NCBI GenBank assembly: GCA_037975125.1
Contig: CM075850.1
Span: 73,141,890-73,205,889 of the forward strand
Source: Latrodectus hesperus
Taxonomy: Eukaryota; Arthropoda; Arachnida; Araneae; Theridiidae
Direction: 5' to 3'
Length of the DNA stretch: 64,000 nucleotides
The notes below the pieces were generated by a model. The model saw nothing but the letters and a program-made list of their open reading frames with translations. It ran no database searches and was not told the origin of the DNA. Position numbers and translations under genes: made by a program. Positions 60,401 through 64,000 of the stretch are shown here, one piece after another; the stretch's first letter is position 1, and the number at the start of each line of letters is the position of its first letter.

Positions 60401-62362
60401 TTGTGTTCATCGTATATTTATATTAAGTATTCTATAATGTATGCACAATATATATAAAATATATACACATATTTCTATTCCCACAAAAAATTTTTTAAAT
60501 GTTTTTCATATCACATCTTAAAATATCAATTTAAATATTACCTCCAAATGAATTCATTTTTAAAAGAATTAAGTCGATACATCTCATTAAAAATAATTTT
60601 TTCAAATAAACTCAAATTAAGAAATTTCTACCGTATTTTTTTATATGATTGTGATAAACACGAAAATTTTTATAAACTCGGAATTTGTTTTTGATTTATA
60701 CAATGAATATTTTATTGAATTTCTGCATCTGTGTAGATGGACTTTATTAGAAGAAAGCGAAAAAAGTGGGATGGCAGTTTTAGAAGTGGATATTCCAACT
60801 GGATACGTCATTCAACAGCAAGACCTTGATTCTTACGTTCAGACTGGCAGAGTGAGAAATCTTAGGGAAGCTCGATCTGATGAAAGGAAAGTTTCGTTTT
60901 ATTTCACTTATGTAAGTAATATTTATTATGACTGATTGCTTTTTATACATAAATTGCAAGTGTAAGAGTTAAAATGTAACAAACTGAAATAATGTTTATA
61001 ACAAAAACAGATTTTAATTTGCTTATTAAATATGTCTTTAATTATTTTCCCTAAAGCTTGATCAACACAGCACTTGCGTCTCATTTAAAATTCAAAGATG
61101 GTATCCAGTTGCAAATATGACAAGATGGTTGCCTGTGAGAGTGTATGATTACTATGCTCCAGGTTGGTATTATCATTTCTATATGTTAGTTCTTCTCCTC
61201 AAAATATATTGATTAACTATATAATATTTCTCAAAGTTTTTAACTGCTTATTCATATAAAATTAATTACTTTGCTAGTTACTATTTAAATGTATTTAAAG
61301 CTTATATATTTTTATTTATATAAAACTAATTATATAAATATGATCCATATTTCAATCACAATATTGGAGTTATTCTTTCTTACATAGTTAAAAAAATATT
61401 GAACCATCTTTTATTTTATCCTGAAGTGGATTATAGAAGAATTGGATTCGAATAATCTTATTTTTCTTGAAAAATAAAACTTTTAATTTCATAGCATAGA
61501 AGTTTTGGAAAAAGTCTAAATAAAATTTTATTTTTTTAAAATATTGTTTTTAGTGTATAATTTTATTTGAAATATATTGAAGAAATACTTATTCCAAAAA
61601 TGTTATGTATAATCAGATGGCTTATTATATGATTTTTTATCATATAATTTTGAAATATCGTTTTGAATTTTTTTTCTAATTAATTTCTTTAATAATTAAG
61701 TTTTATTCGATGCGATAAAACTGGTATATCTTCATTGAAAAGCAATTTTTTCATGAATTTAATTGCTTGTCGGTATTTCTGTTTAATACTTTTATATTAA
61801 TATTCTCAGGAAAATATTCAAAAAGCATTTAACAGAAAACTTGGAATTTTTCATTTAAATACATTTACCTCCTTAAAATCATACTTTTGAAAACGAACAT
61901 ATTTCATTAAAATCTGTTATGCAAGTTTTCTTATTCAACCAGTATAATGTGAAATTAAAATTAATATCCCTTTTATGTTTCGTAATTTAAGTTTTCTTTA
62001 TTTGTTGATAATATTTGTATACTTTATTATCATCCAAAAAATATAATAATATCATGTATTATCTCGTTATTAATTTTATTTTATTTTACTTTTTTGGCAT
62101 ATTATTTTAGAAAAAGTTTTTTAAAGTGACTTTTGCTTTGTTAAGTTCTCACTCTTTATAATTTATTCCAGAACGATTTAATGAAACCATGTTCGATGTG
62201 TACAATTTATTCGTTCTCAGTATCTGCCAAGTATGTGGATCCTATCAGTGTCCATACTGTCCAGTCTTCAGTTGGAGTAGCTTCCTAGCGGCTAGTCCTG
62301 TCATGTTATTTATGTCCGTTTTATCATGGTTCATATTAAATAAAAATATTATGTCTATATGA
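29824..62362 (+). CDS. Thioester-containing protein with LDLa module (CD109 / Mcr-like, alpha-2-macroglobulin superfamily), whole gene, 34 coding exons
   Basis: A secreted or surface-anchored macroglobulin/complement-like protein. Relatives trap proteases or tag microbes through an internal thioester; insect Mcr also acts in phagocytosis and septate junctions. Splicing the 34 exons listed separately gives 1,574 residues with every phase matching and a TGA at 62360-62362. Seen: signal peptide 1-19; MG2 signature with QTDRPVYKQG at 146-155; MG6 signature SYVGLSAID at 603-611; LDLa 693-729 with six Cys and CDGYKDC/DGSDE calcium ligands; thioester C1004-G-E-Q1007-N-M; alpha-helical TED to GGWASTQ (about 1293-1299); receptor-binding domain about 1420-1512; CxxC-x4-CxxC at 1530-1541 and a hydrophobic stretch 1549-1567. 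Length is close to human A2M (1,474) and CD109 (1,445) plus the LDLa and tail. Odd: Trp instead of Gly before the thioester Cys, and Asp at the site aligned with the catalytic His of C3. A polypyrimidine-AG 7 bp upstream of the ATG implies a noncoding first exon further 5'. Family assignment is firm; orthology to Mcr versus CD109 is inference. Confidence 0.95.
31385..31660 (+). repeat. SINE-like GC-richer insert in intron 1
   Basis: A stretch near 48% G+C inside AT-rich intron 1, with a weak B-box-like GAGTTCATTCTC at 31409-31420 and a terminal inverted pair GCGATATAAA / TTTATATCGC at about 31596-31625. No protein family. Probably a non-autonomous element. Confidence 0.4.
31981..32161 (+). 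CDS. TEP gene exon 2: MG1
   Basis: Residues 41-101. Begins after TTTATAG and encodes the first beta-strands of MG1 (PTYFVMASKMIRPGQVYRV...), matching the 'Y.V.AP..LRPG..Y.V' start of macroglobulins. Donor is AGTAAGTA. Confidence 0.93.
33465..33633 (+). CDS. TEP gene exon 3: MG1 end and MG2 start
   Basis: Residues 102-158. Contains IFIQTDRPVYKQGQI, the most conserved motif in the N-terminal half of the A2M family, at the MG1/MG2 boundary. N130-E-T is a possible N-glycosylation site. Confidence 0.95.
33823..33945 (+). CDS. TEP gene exon 4: MG2
   Basis: Residues 158-199. Encodes VRFRALPITTDLKA..., the strand after the QTDRP motif ('VRFRvL.ld.dl.p' in relatives). Phase 1 at both ends. Confidence 0.92.
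34914..34987 (+). CDS. TEP gene exon 5: MG2
   Basis: Residues 199-223, short 74-nt exon. Encodes AVSLEYPLSQQPVYGKWTLQV, matching the 'f.Ls.ep.lG.W.i.v' strands of MG2. Confidence 0.92.
35085..35124 (+). CDS. TEP gene exon 6: MG2 end (40-nt small exon)
   Basis: Residues 224-237 (GQVEEHNFLVEEY), matching the 'F.VeEYvLPkFEV' strand that closes MG2. Forty nucleotides, flanked by TTTAATAG and GTGAGT; needed to keep the phase between exons 5 and 7. Confidence 0.88.
35317..35401 (+). CDS. TEP gene exon 7: MG3 start
   Basis: Residues 237-265. YQTRFEVNVTMPSFF... continues the VEEY motif into MG3, the standard 'FEV.v..P.f.......' junction of the family. Ends in phase 2. Confidence 0.93.
36075..36186 (+). 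CDS. TEP gene exon 8: MG3
   Basis: Residues 265-302. ANYTSGVPVVGNLTLVAS matches 'A.YtyGkpV.G.v.v', the MG3 core. N266-Y-T and N277-L-T are possible glycosylation sites. Confidence 0.93.
36645..36869 (+). CDS. TEP gene exon 9: MG3-MG4
   Basis: Residues 303-377. Ends IKVQFLGSDPQIFKPGMPFKVY, matching 'i.f....p..FKPG.pf.v.v.v', the start of MG4. Donor GTAAGTAC. Confidence 0.94.
37167..37397 (+). CDS. TEP gene exon 10: MG4
   Basis: Residues 378-454, the longest coding exon (231 nt), phase 0 at both ends. Begins VAAFYQDGSAIPAERLSKQ, continuing the MG4 'v...dG.pip...v' strands. Confidence 0.92.
37485..37601 (+). CDS. TEP gene exon 11: MG5 start
   Basis: Residues 455-493. Encodes the MG4/MG5 linker ending SYSQTYRHLRVTTSTRSPK; only 87 bp of intron precede it. 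Phase 0-0. Confidence 0.9.
37691..37753 (+). CDS. TEP gene exon 12: MG5
   Basis: Residues 494-514, 63 nt. VGEYIIFHVRANYFVETFSYV is an MG5 beta-strand pair ('vGe.l.f.v.s......ysY'). Phase 0-0. Confidence 0.9.
38715..38903 (+). CDS. TEP gene exon 13: MG5
   Basis: Residues 515-577. VVSKGIILLAGQ and the later SLSPEMAPTSTIVIYSVAREGEVVVDSLTFPV match the MG5 signature '..v.skG.iv..g.......i.vt..MaP.a.llvyy...dgEivaDs...'. Confidence 0.95.
39208..39546 (+). mobile_element. Truncated non-LTR retrotransposon copy with 13-bp target-site duplication (intron 13)
   Basis: TATACTAACAGAT at 39208-39220 is repeated exactly at 39534-39546. The 313 bp between them end with the same 3' coding tail and 3' UTR as the copy at 28075-28910 (homology from about 39308; GTCAGATCTTTAAAGAGGAT and (ACA)n tail), carrying an in-frame stop and substitutions. 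The first ~85 bp (39221-39305) do not match the colinear sequence of the other copy. Confidence 0.92.
40085..40234 (+). CDS. TEP gene exon 14: MG6 first half
   Basis: Residues 578-627. RPASYVGLSAIDKALHDMKGGN at 600-621 matches 'P.S.vgL.aVDqSvlLLk.gN', the diagnostic MG6 motif; Asp611 is kept. A non-LTR fragment lies in the intron before it. Confidence 0.95.
40235..41520. other. Intron 14, unrecognised content
   Basis: A patch at about 40480-40760 looks less AT-rich than typical intron and may be an old insertion, but no protein or repeat family is recognised. Confidence 0.35.
41521..41632. repeat. Minisatellite, ~22-bp unit, about 5 copies, next to exon 15 acceptor
   Basis: CCCAGCACATAATAATACAT and variants recur from 41524 to 41632. 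The array ends 25 bp before the exon 15 acceptor. Confidence 0.9.
41658..41798 (+). CDS. TEP gene exon 15: MG6
   Basis: Residues 628-674 (VLKKMSLFDEGQNGTLTHEW...), the helical-leaning segment after the GGN motif. The acceptor lies 26 bp after a 22-bp minisatellite. Confidence 0.9.
42628..43264. repeat. (AT)n-headed interspersed repeat, copy A (intron 15)
   Basis: About 35-45 AT units followed by some 550 bp that match 51334-52013. Shared blocks include ACAAATGCCCAGAAATTTGG, TATTATGCCATTATTTCTCT, ACACAAGTGCAGAGC and TTTCAAAGAGTTATTTGTGA. Similarity stops at GTGAAAT (43264), 61 bp before exon 16. Confidence 0.93.
43326..43374 (+). CDS. TEP gene exon 16: MG6 to LDLa linker (49 nt)
   Basis: Residues 675-691. 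YAGLIVFTDANITRRY ends in phase 1. AGLIVFTDA corresponds to the 'aGl.vltd' strand that precedes the bait/anaphylatoxin segment in relatives. Confidence 0.92.
43565..43678 (+). CDS. TEP gene exon 17: LDL-receptor class A module
   Basis: Residues 691-729. Cys at 693, 702, 707, 714, 720 and 729 (the last codon split by the intron), with C714-D-G-Y-K-D-C and D722-G-S-D-E726. Asp715, Asp719, Asp725 and Glu726 match the calcium-cage ligands of LDLa repeats. The whole module is one symmetric phase 1-1 exon, the usual form of LDLa exons. Confidence 0.97.
43763..43868 (+). CDS. TEP gene exon 18: post-LDLa basic linker
   Basis: Residues 729-764. After the last LDLa Cys comes a basic stretch with overlapping R-x-x-R motifs (R744-IN-R747-IQ-R750), then LYDNAWLWHDFNIG, which aligns with the 'fPEtWlWdl' strand after the bait region of A2M. 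Confidence 0.93.
44377..44494 (+). CDS. TEP gene exon 19: MG6/MG7
   Basis: Residues 764-803. GYYIFNVPVPEIPTRWMVSAFGMNNIDGFGI matches 'G...l...vPDtIT.W...A..ls...G.Gi', a well-conserved stretch of the family. Confidence 0.95.
44955..45030 (-). repeat. tRNA-derived SINE-like head (intron 19)
   Basis: On the minus strand TTTAGCTCGCC (complement of 45008-45018) and GTTTGTTCGAGC (complement of about 44969-44980) resemble A and B boxes about 39 bp apart. Confidence 0.35.
45333..45446 (+). CDS. TEP gene exon 20: MG7
   Basis: Residues 804-841. FSSVKPFYMNVEMPTKSMQGEQIGIRVSVFNYM matches '.f.pFFv.l.lPysv.rGE...l...vfNYl'. Acceptor TTCAAG at 45332 is chosen over a TTCTAG 8 bp later because only the first keeps the frame. 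Confidence 0.95.
45960..46242 (-). repeat. tRNA-derived SINE, minus strand (intron 20)
   Basis: Read on the minus strand it starts with a tRNA-like head: A box TAGTGGTCAGAATGC (complement of 46216-46230) and a perfect B box GGTTCGAGTCC (complement of 46181-46191), about 35 bp apart. A roughly 200-bp unrelated body of higher G+C follows, ending near 45960. The tRNA fold itself is not complete, so this is not a working tRNA. Confidence 0.75.
46505..46700 (+). repeat. tRNA-derived SINE, plus strand (intron 20)
   Basis: A box AATAGTTAGCGC around 46526-46537 and B box GGTTCGAATAC at 46564-46574, followed by a body containing ATGTTTGT and GGAATCAAC. The body shares order and spacing with 54835-55030, suggesting one family. 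Confidence 0.65.
46953..47069 (+). CDS. TEP gene exon 21: MG7
   Basis: Residues 842-880 (ALIVVANSPDYKFVHVESFG...HQHLIW). Continues the MG7 fold; phase 0-0. Acceptor is CGAAG and donor GGTAATTA. Confidence 0.9.
47274..47402 (+). CDS. TEP gene exon 22: MG7 end / CUB start
   Basis: Residues 881-923. IKPGKSVEVYMPIVPTRLGDIEVTIMTKSQ matches 'v.a...... v.f.i.p..lG.i.i.v.a.s', then enters the first part of the split CUB domain. Confidence 0.93.
47669..48090 (-). pseudogene. mariner-type transposase C-terminal relic (intron 22)
   Basis: A 132-codon minus-strand frame encodes RSPRLLDLSTCNFDFCGLLK (about 47870-47830 region) matching 'prSPDLtpcDFFLWGylK', then GRVCKTNPDIIEEL matching 'd.VY...P.tieeLk.ni', and ends GDEYFQHLQ-stop as in 'gg.HFqHl'. 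The Asp of SPD is Leu-shifted (SPRLLDLS), so the active site is damaged. The N-terminal domains are missing. It lies antisense inside the thioester gene. Confidence 0.8.
48834..49002 (+). CDS. TEP gene exon 23: CUB first part
   Basis: Residues 924-980. ADGIPQYRHTTVQLDLS matches the 'v.pEG......s..vdl' strand that leads into the thioester domain. N934-region strands are CUB-like; N943/N953 area includes an N-I-T glycosylation candidate. Ends in phase 1 before GTTTGT. Confidence 0.92.
49517..49705 (+). CDS. TEP gene exon 24: thioester motif
   Basis: Residues 980-1043. GDVVGPAFPTM then PYWCGEQNMFNFAANLYTLLYL. Cys1004 and Gln1007 can form the beta-cysteinyl-gamma-glutamyl thioester. The residue before Cys is Trp (codon TGG) where the family normally has Gly. 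N-M and the helical F-A-x-N that follow are canonical. Confidence 0.97.
49873..50320 (-). pseudogene. Non-LTR retrotransposon RNase H relic, antisense (intron 24)
   Basis: On the minus strand RNEVADTLAKE (about 50290-50255) is the last RNase H motif ('GNE.AD.LAK'), followed after frame breaks by LSRLINGHVKCLALVQGNKI and YPACRKC (50110-49990), homologous to ARFSSGHLKCLSFERGTKIY of the copy at 28075. Related to, but more diverged than, that family. Several stops. Confidence 0.75.
50321..50580. repeat. GC-richer insert beside the RNase H relic (SINE-like)
   Basis: Less AT-rich than the intron and open for 87 codons on the plus strand (50315-50578) without a recognised family. On the minus strand GAGTTTCGATCTCTG is weakly B-box-like. 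May be a SINE or a further part of the adjacent element. Confidence 0.3.
51334..52013. repeat. (AT)n-headed interspersed repeat, copy B (intron 24)
   Basis: Same element as 42628-43264, in the same orientation. Copy B also carries an internal tandem expansion (TAGAGTTTCTTTTAAA at about 51813, 51859 and 51907). Confidence 0.93.
52369..52447 (+). CDS. TEP gene exon 25: thioester domain
   Basis: Residues 1043-1069. GYQRQLSYQLSDGSFVPFRWNSRPSVW matches 'GyqrqL.yr..DGSFsaFg..d..gStW'. The Ser-x-Trp end is kept. Follows the longest intron (2,663 bp). Confidence 0.96.
53572..53752 (+). CDS. TEP gene exon 26: thioester domain, catalytic-position residue
   Basis: Residues 1069-1129. WLTAFCARVF starts the matching 'WLTafvlrsf' helix, then DYQTPEGAFYETTLEPLDRKM. 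Aligned with human C3 'G.F.E..PVIHQEM', Asp1123 occupies the position of the catalytic His; spacing from the thioester Cys is 119 residues against 116 in C3. Confidence 0.95.
54079..54171 (+). CDS. TEP gene exon 27: thioester domain
   Basis: Residues 1130-1160. ISLTAHVLITLSELKDLQG matches 'valTAyvlisLlE'. The donor is a weak GTGATT after GGG, chosen because it keeps phase 0 with exon 28. Confidence 0.9.
54835..55035 (+). repeat. SINE-like unit (intron 27)
   Basis: B-box-like GAGTTCGATTT at 54888-54898, then ATGCTTGT and GAATCAAC at nearly the same distances as in the unit at 46505-46700. A decayed member of the same family is likely. Confidence 0.45.
55062..55096. repeat. 13-bp perfect hairpin (intron 27)
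   Basis: GGAACTCCATTAT at 55062-55074 and its exact complement at 55084-55096, 9-nt loop. Confidence 0.9.
56138..56324 (+). CDS. TEP gene exon 28: thioester domain
   Basis: Residues 1161-1223. Helix 'ARRQAQKYLERALHIVRD..DPFELAITTYALTMARS' matches 'i..A..yLe.....l.d.ya.Ai..YALala.s'. Confidence 0.95.
57208..57437 (+). CDS. TEP gene exon 29: thioester domain end
   Basis: Residues 1223-1299. MRYWSRH, then ASNIEATAYGLLVHV and YGGWASTQ match '.r.W......... s.diE.tAYaLLa.......gGf.sTQDtvval', a strong family signature. Confidence 0.96.
58636..58797 (+). CDS. TEP gene exon 30: TED end / CUB second part
   Basis: Residues 1300-1353. DSIVAMEALIAHAIQSR completes the STQDtvvAl.AL helix, followed by CUB beta-strands (VTVTIEVPSIPGFVKQIHI). 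Confidence 0.95.
59141..59334 (+). CDS. TEP gene exon 31: CUB end
   Basis: Residues 1354-1418. VVLVRAQGSGIALVQLSIQYNV matches 'v.v.a.G.G.allqv.v.YNv', the end of CUB, leading to the MG8 receptor-binding domain. Confidence 0.95.
60737..60911 (+). CDS. TEP gene exon 32: MG8 receptor-binding domain
   Basis: Residues 1418-1476. SGMAVLEVDIPTGYVIQQQDLD matches '.gmailevdlpSGf......l', then VSFYFTY. Begins with ACTTTATTAG inside the exon, not to be taken as an acceptor. Confidence 0.95.
61057..61162 (+). CDS. TEP gene exon 33: MG8
   Basis: Residues 1477-1512. TCVSFKIQRWYPVANMTRWLPVRVYDYYAP matches 'tCv.f.....f.VaN.kpapVkVYDYYep', the C-terminal signature of the family. Confidence 0.96.
62172..62362 (+). 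CDS. TEP gene exon 34: Cys-rich tail and hydrophobic C-terminus, stop
   Basis: Residues 1512-1574 plus TGA. ERFNETMFDVY is followed by C1530-QV-C1533-GSYQ-C1538-PY-C1541, then a hydrophobic run FLAASPVMLFMSVLSWFIL (about 1549-1567) and a short NKNIMSI end. The run fits a GPI-attachment signal, as in CD109, or a single transmembrane anchor. Which one cannot be told from sequence by eye. Confidence 0.93.
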
Positions 62363-64000
62363 TGTTAATAATTGACAGATTCTAAAATTGGAACAAAATG
62401 TTGCAGAAAACAAATTTATTACACGCTTACAGTTTTTGCTAAAGTTTTAGAAAATTGAACTATTTAGACTGTGATAAGCTTTTCGCAAACTTGTGTTTTA
62501 GGTTATTTCATATCATTGAGTGGAAAAAAATCATTTGATTTTCATATTCTACAGATATATTGTCATCCATTTCAGAGTATTCTTATTTGCATTTGCTCCA
62601 TGTTTTCTGAAATAACTCAAAAATTTTCAGTGAACTGTTCCATTTAATACTTTTTTGTATATATATGTACTTCTTCGTTATCATTAAATGATTTCAATGA
62701 GTTGTAAATACCCTATATCGTATATTTTGAACCGTGATTATTATAAGAATTATTTCGTAGTGGATATATCATTTTTATTGTAATTATTTCATTGTTATCA
62801 CTGCTATATTTATGTTGAAAATGGGGAAATTTATTCTAATGGTGCATTTGTTGTTTAAATTGGGTAAAAAAAAGAAGCAGTTTTGCTTCTAAAACTTTTT
62901 TATAAAGTTATTTTGTGGTAAACTTATGGTTGTGTTTGATTTTTTTATTTATATTACTTGAATATTCATACATATTTTATGTCTCAATCGAGATAATTGT
63001 TTTATACAAAACAAACTGCCTAGTCTTGTGTTTATAGAAATTTCCATTGCAAATGTTCAGCAAAAGACTTATTTTACCTTATAAATACCGGTGTATTCCC
63101 GATGATAGATTTTATGTGTTATATTTTATCAAAATATCATTTTTAGAGTTCAATACTTCATATTCTATTACTTGAATTTCACATAATTTTATATTCTATT
63201 GTTTGTTTAGGTGTTCTTAATAATGAACATTCCAGAACAAGATTAGCTTCAATTCCTGTTTTATAAAATATAAAATAATTTCTTATCTTTTTATTCTTAC
63301 AAGCAGAGTTTAGAACAACTTTAACATTGTGTCTGAACTAATAATTTTGTGTCTGAACTAATAATCTGAACTAATGATTTATTTATATACATAATATTTT
63401 TTATATTCAAAATTTCACTATCTGATAATTTAAAATCAGCTTAATTAAAGTATAAATACATTTCTTTGAACAAATTTAAAATATTTTAGGTATTAATTAC
63501 TTTTTTCAATATTCCTTTCATTTTCTAAGTCCTGAAATTTTAATTTTAATTTAAAATTTAAGTTATTTTAGAATTTAATATTTCGAAGATTTAGCCTTAA
63601 ACTATACAATTTTTTTTTCATTTGGTTTATTTTAAATATCACTAATTCATTTAAATAAATAAATATGATTTAATTTTATATGTTTTTTGAAAAACAGTTT
63701 TAAAAATATGTATAAATTTATTTTTATTTAATTTTATAACCTGTATTTTGGATTCTTTGAAAATTATATTAAAGAAATTATAACTATTCTTTAATGAGTG
63801 AGATCTGACAGAAAATCTCAGAAAATATTTCTCTTAATTTTCTGTTTCTTGAAAATAATAAGGTTTTCATATTATATAATATTACATACAGGCATTTAAT
63901 AATTCAAAGGAAATTAAAAATAAATTTTTCTATCTTCATTTTATTAGGTTGACTTAATTCATGTGATCAAATAATTTTTAGTACTTAAAAATGTTACTCA
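62363..64000. other. 3' UTR and intergenic AT-rich DNA
   Basis: No coding signal on either strand. Contains a small direct repeat (GTGTCTGAACTAATAAT) at about 63331-63380 and several poly(A)-like hexamers. Part is presumably the 3' UTR of the thioester gene. Confidence 0.5.
62683..62688 (+). promoter_or_regulatory. Candidate poly(A) signal ATTAAA
   Basis: First ATTAAA after the stop codon (321 bp downstream), followed about 20 bp later by the GT-rich GAGTTGTA. Other candidates exist (ATTAAA near 63445, AATAAA near 63650), so the real 3' end is uncertain. Confidence 0.25.

Overview
This is an AT-rich eukaryotic nuclear window. The single recognisable host gene has 34 coding exons with GT-AG introns and encodes an arthropod-style thioester protein carrying an LDL-receptor class A (LDLa) module. 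It sits among degraded transposons (Tc1/mariner, piggyBac-like, non-LTR with RNase H, Penelope/TERT-like reverse transcriptase), tRNA-derived SINE-like units and long (AT)n tracts. The combination fits an arthropod, most likely an arachnid such as a spider. That taxonomic guess is an inference from gene architecture and repeat content only.

Layout. Positions 1-29,800 are gene-poor and repeat-rich: a reverse-transcriptase remnant (about 425-1158), an (AT)n tract (1312-1416), a GC-richer island (1675-2045), a broken Tc1-like transposase (4756-5045), several hairpins and palindromes (7249-7360, 8221-8269, 15660-15762, 25720-25782), a 4 x 32-bp minisatellite (10383-10512), another GC-richer stretch (10920-11320), one possible isolated minus-strand terminal exon (11784-11902), a piggyBac-like remnant (19343-19820), an (AT)n tract (26184-26280), a 300-bp tandem duplication (26481-27061) and a non-LTR retrotransposon 3' end with an RNase H domain (28075-28910).

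Positions 29,824-62,362 (+) hold one complete gene of the alpha-2-macroglobulin/complement/CD109 superfamily. The splice model joins in frame from a signal-peptide ATG to a TGA and gives 1,574 residues. Domain order: signal peptide, MG1-MG6, an LDLa module inserted where the bait/anaphylatoxin segment lies in relatives, MG7, CUB, thioester domain with W-C-G-E-Q-N-M (Cys1004/Gln1007), receptor-binding MG8, then a tail with two CxxC pairs and a hydrophobic end. The nearest described architecture is insect Mcr (macroglobulin complement-related) and the CD109-like proteins. Unlike Drosophila Mcr, the thioester Cys and Gln are retained here.

The introns carry a dated-looking set of insertions: a non-LTR fragment with a 13-bp target-site duplication (intron 13), a mariner-type transposase relic (intron 22), an antisense RNase H relic (intron 24), SINE-like units (introns 1, 19, 20, 27), a minisatellite against the exon 15 acceptor, and a ~650-bp (AT)n-headed segment shared between introns 15 and 24. 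Positions 62,363-64,000 are 3' UTR or intergenic. No functional tRNA, rRNA or CRISPR was seen.
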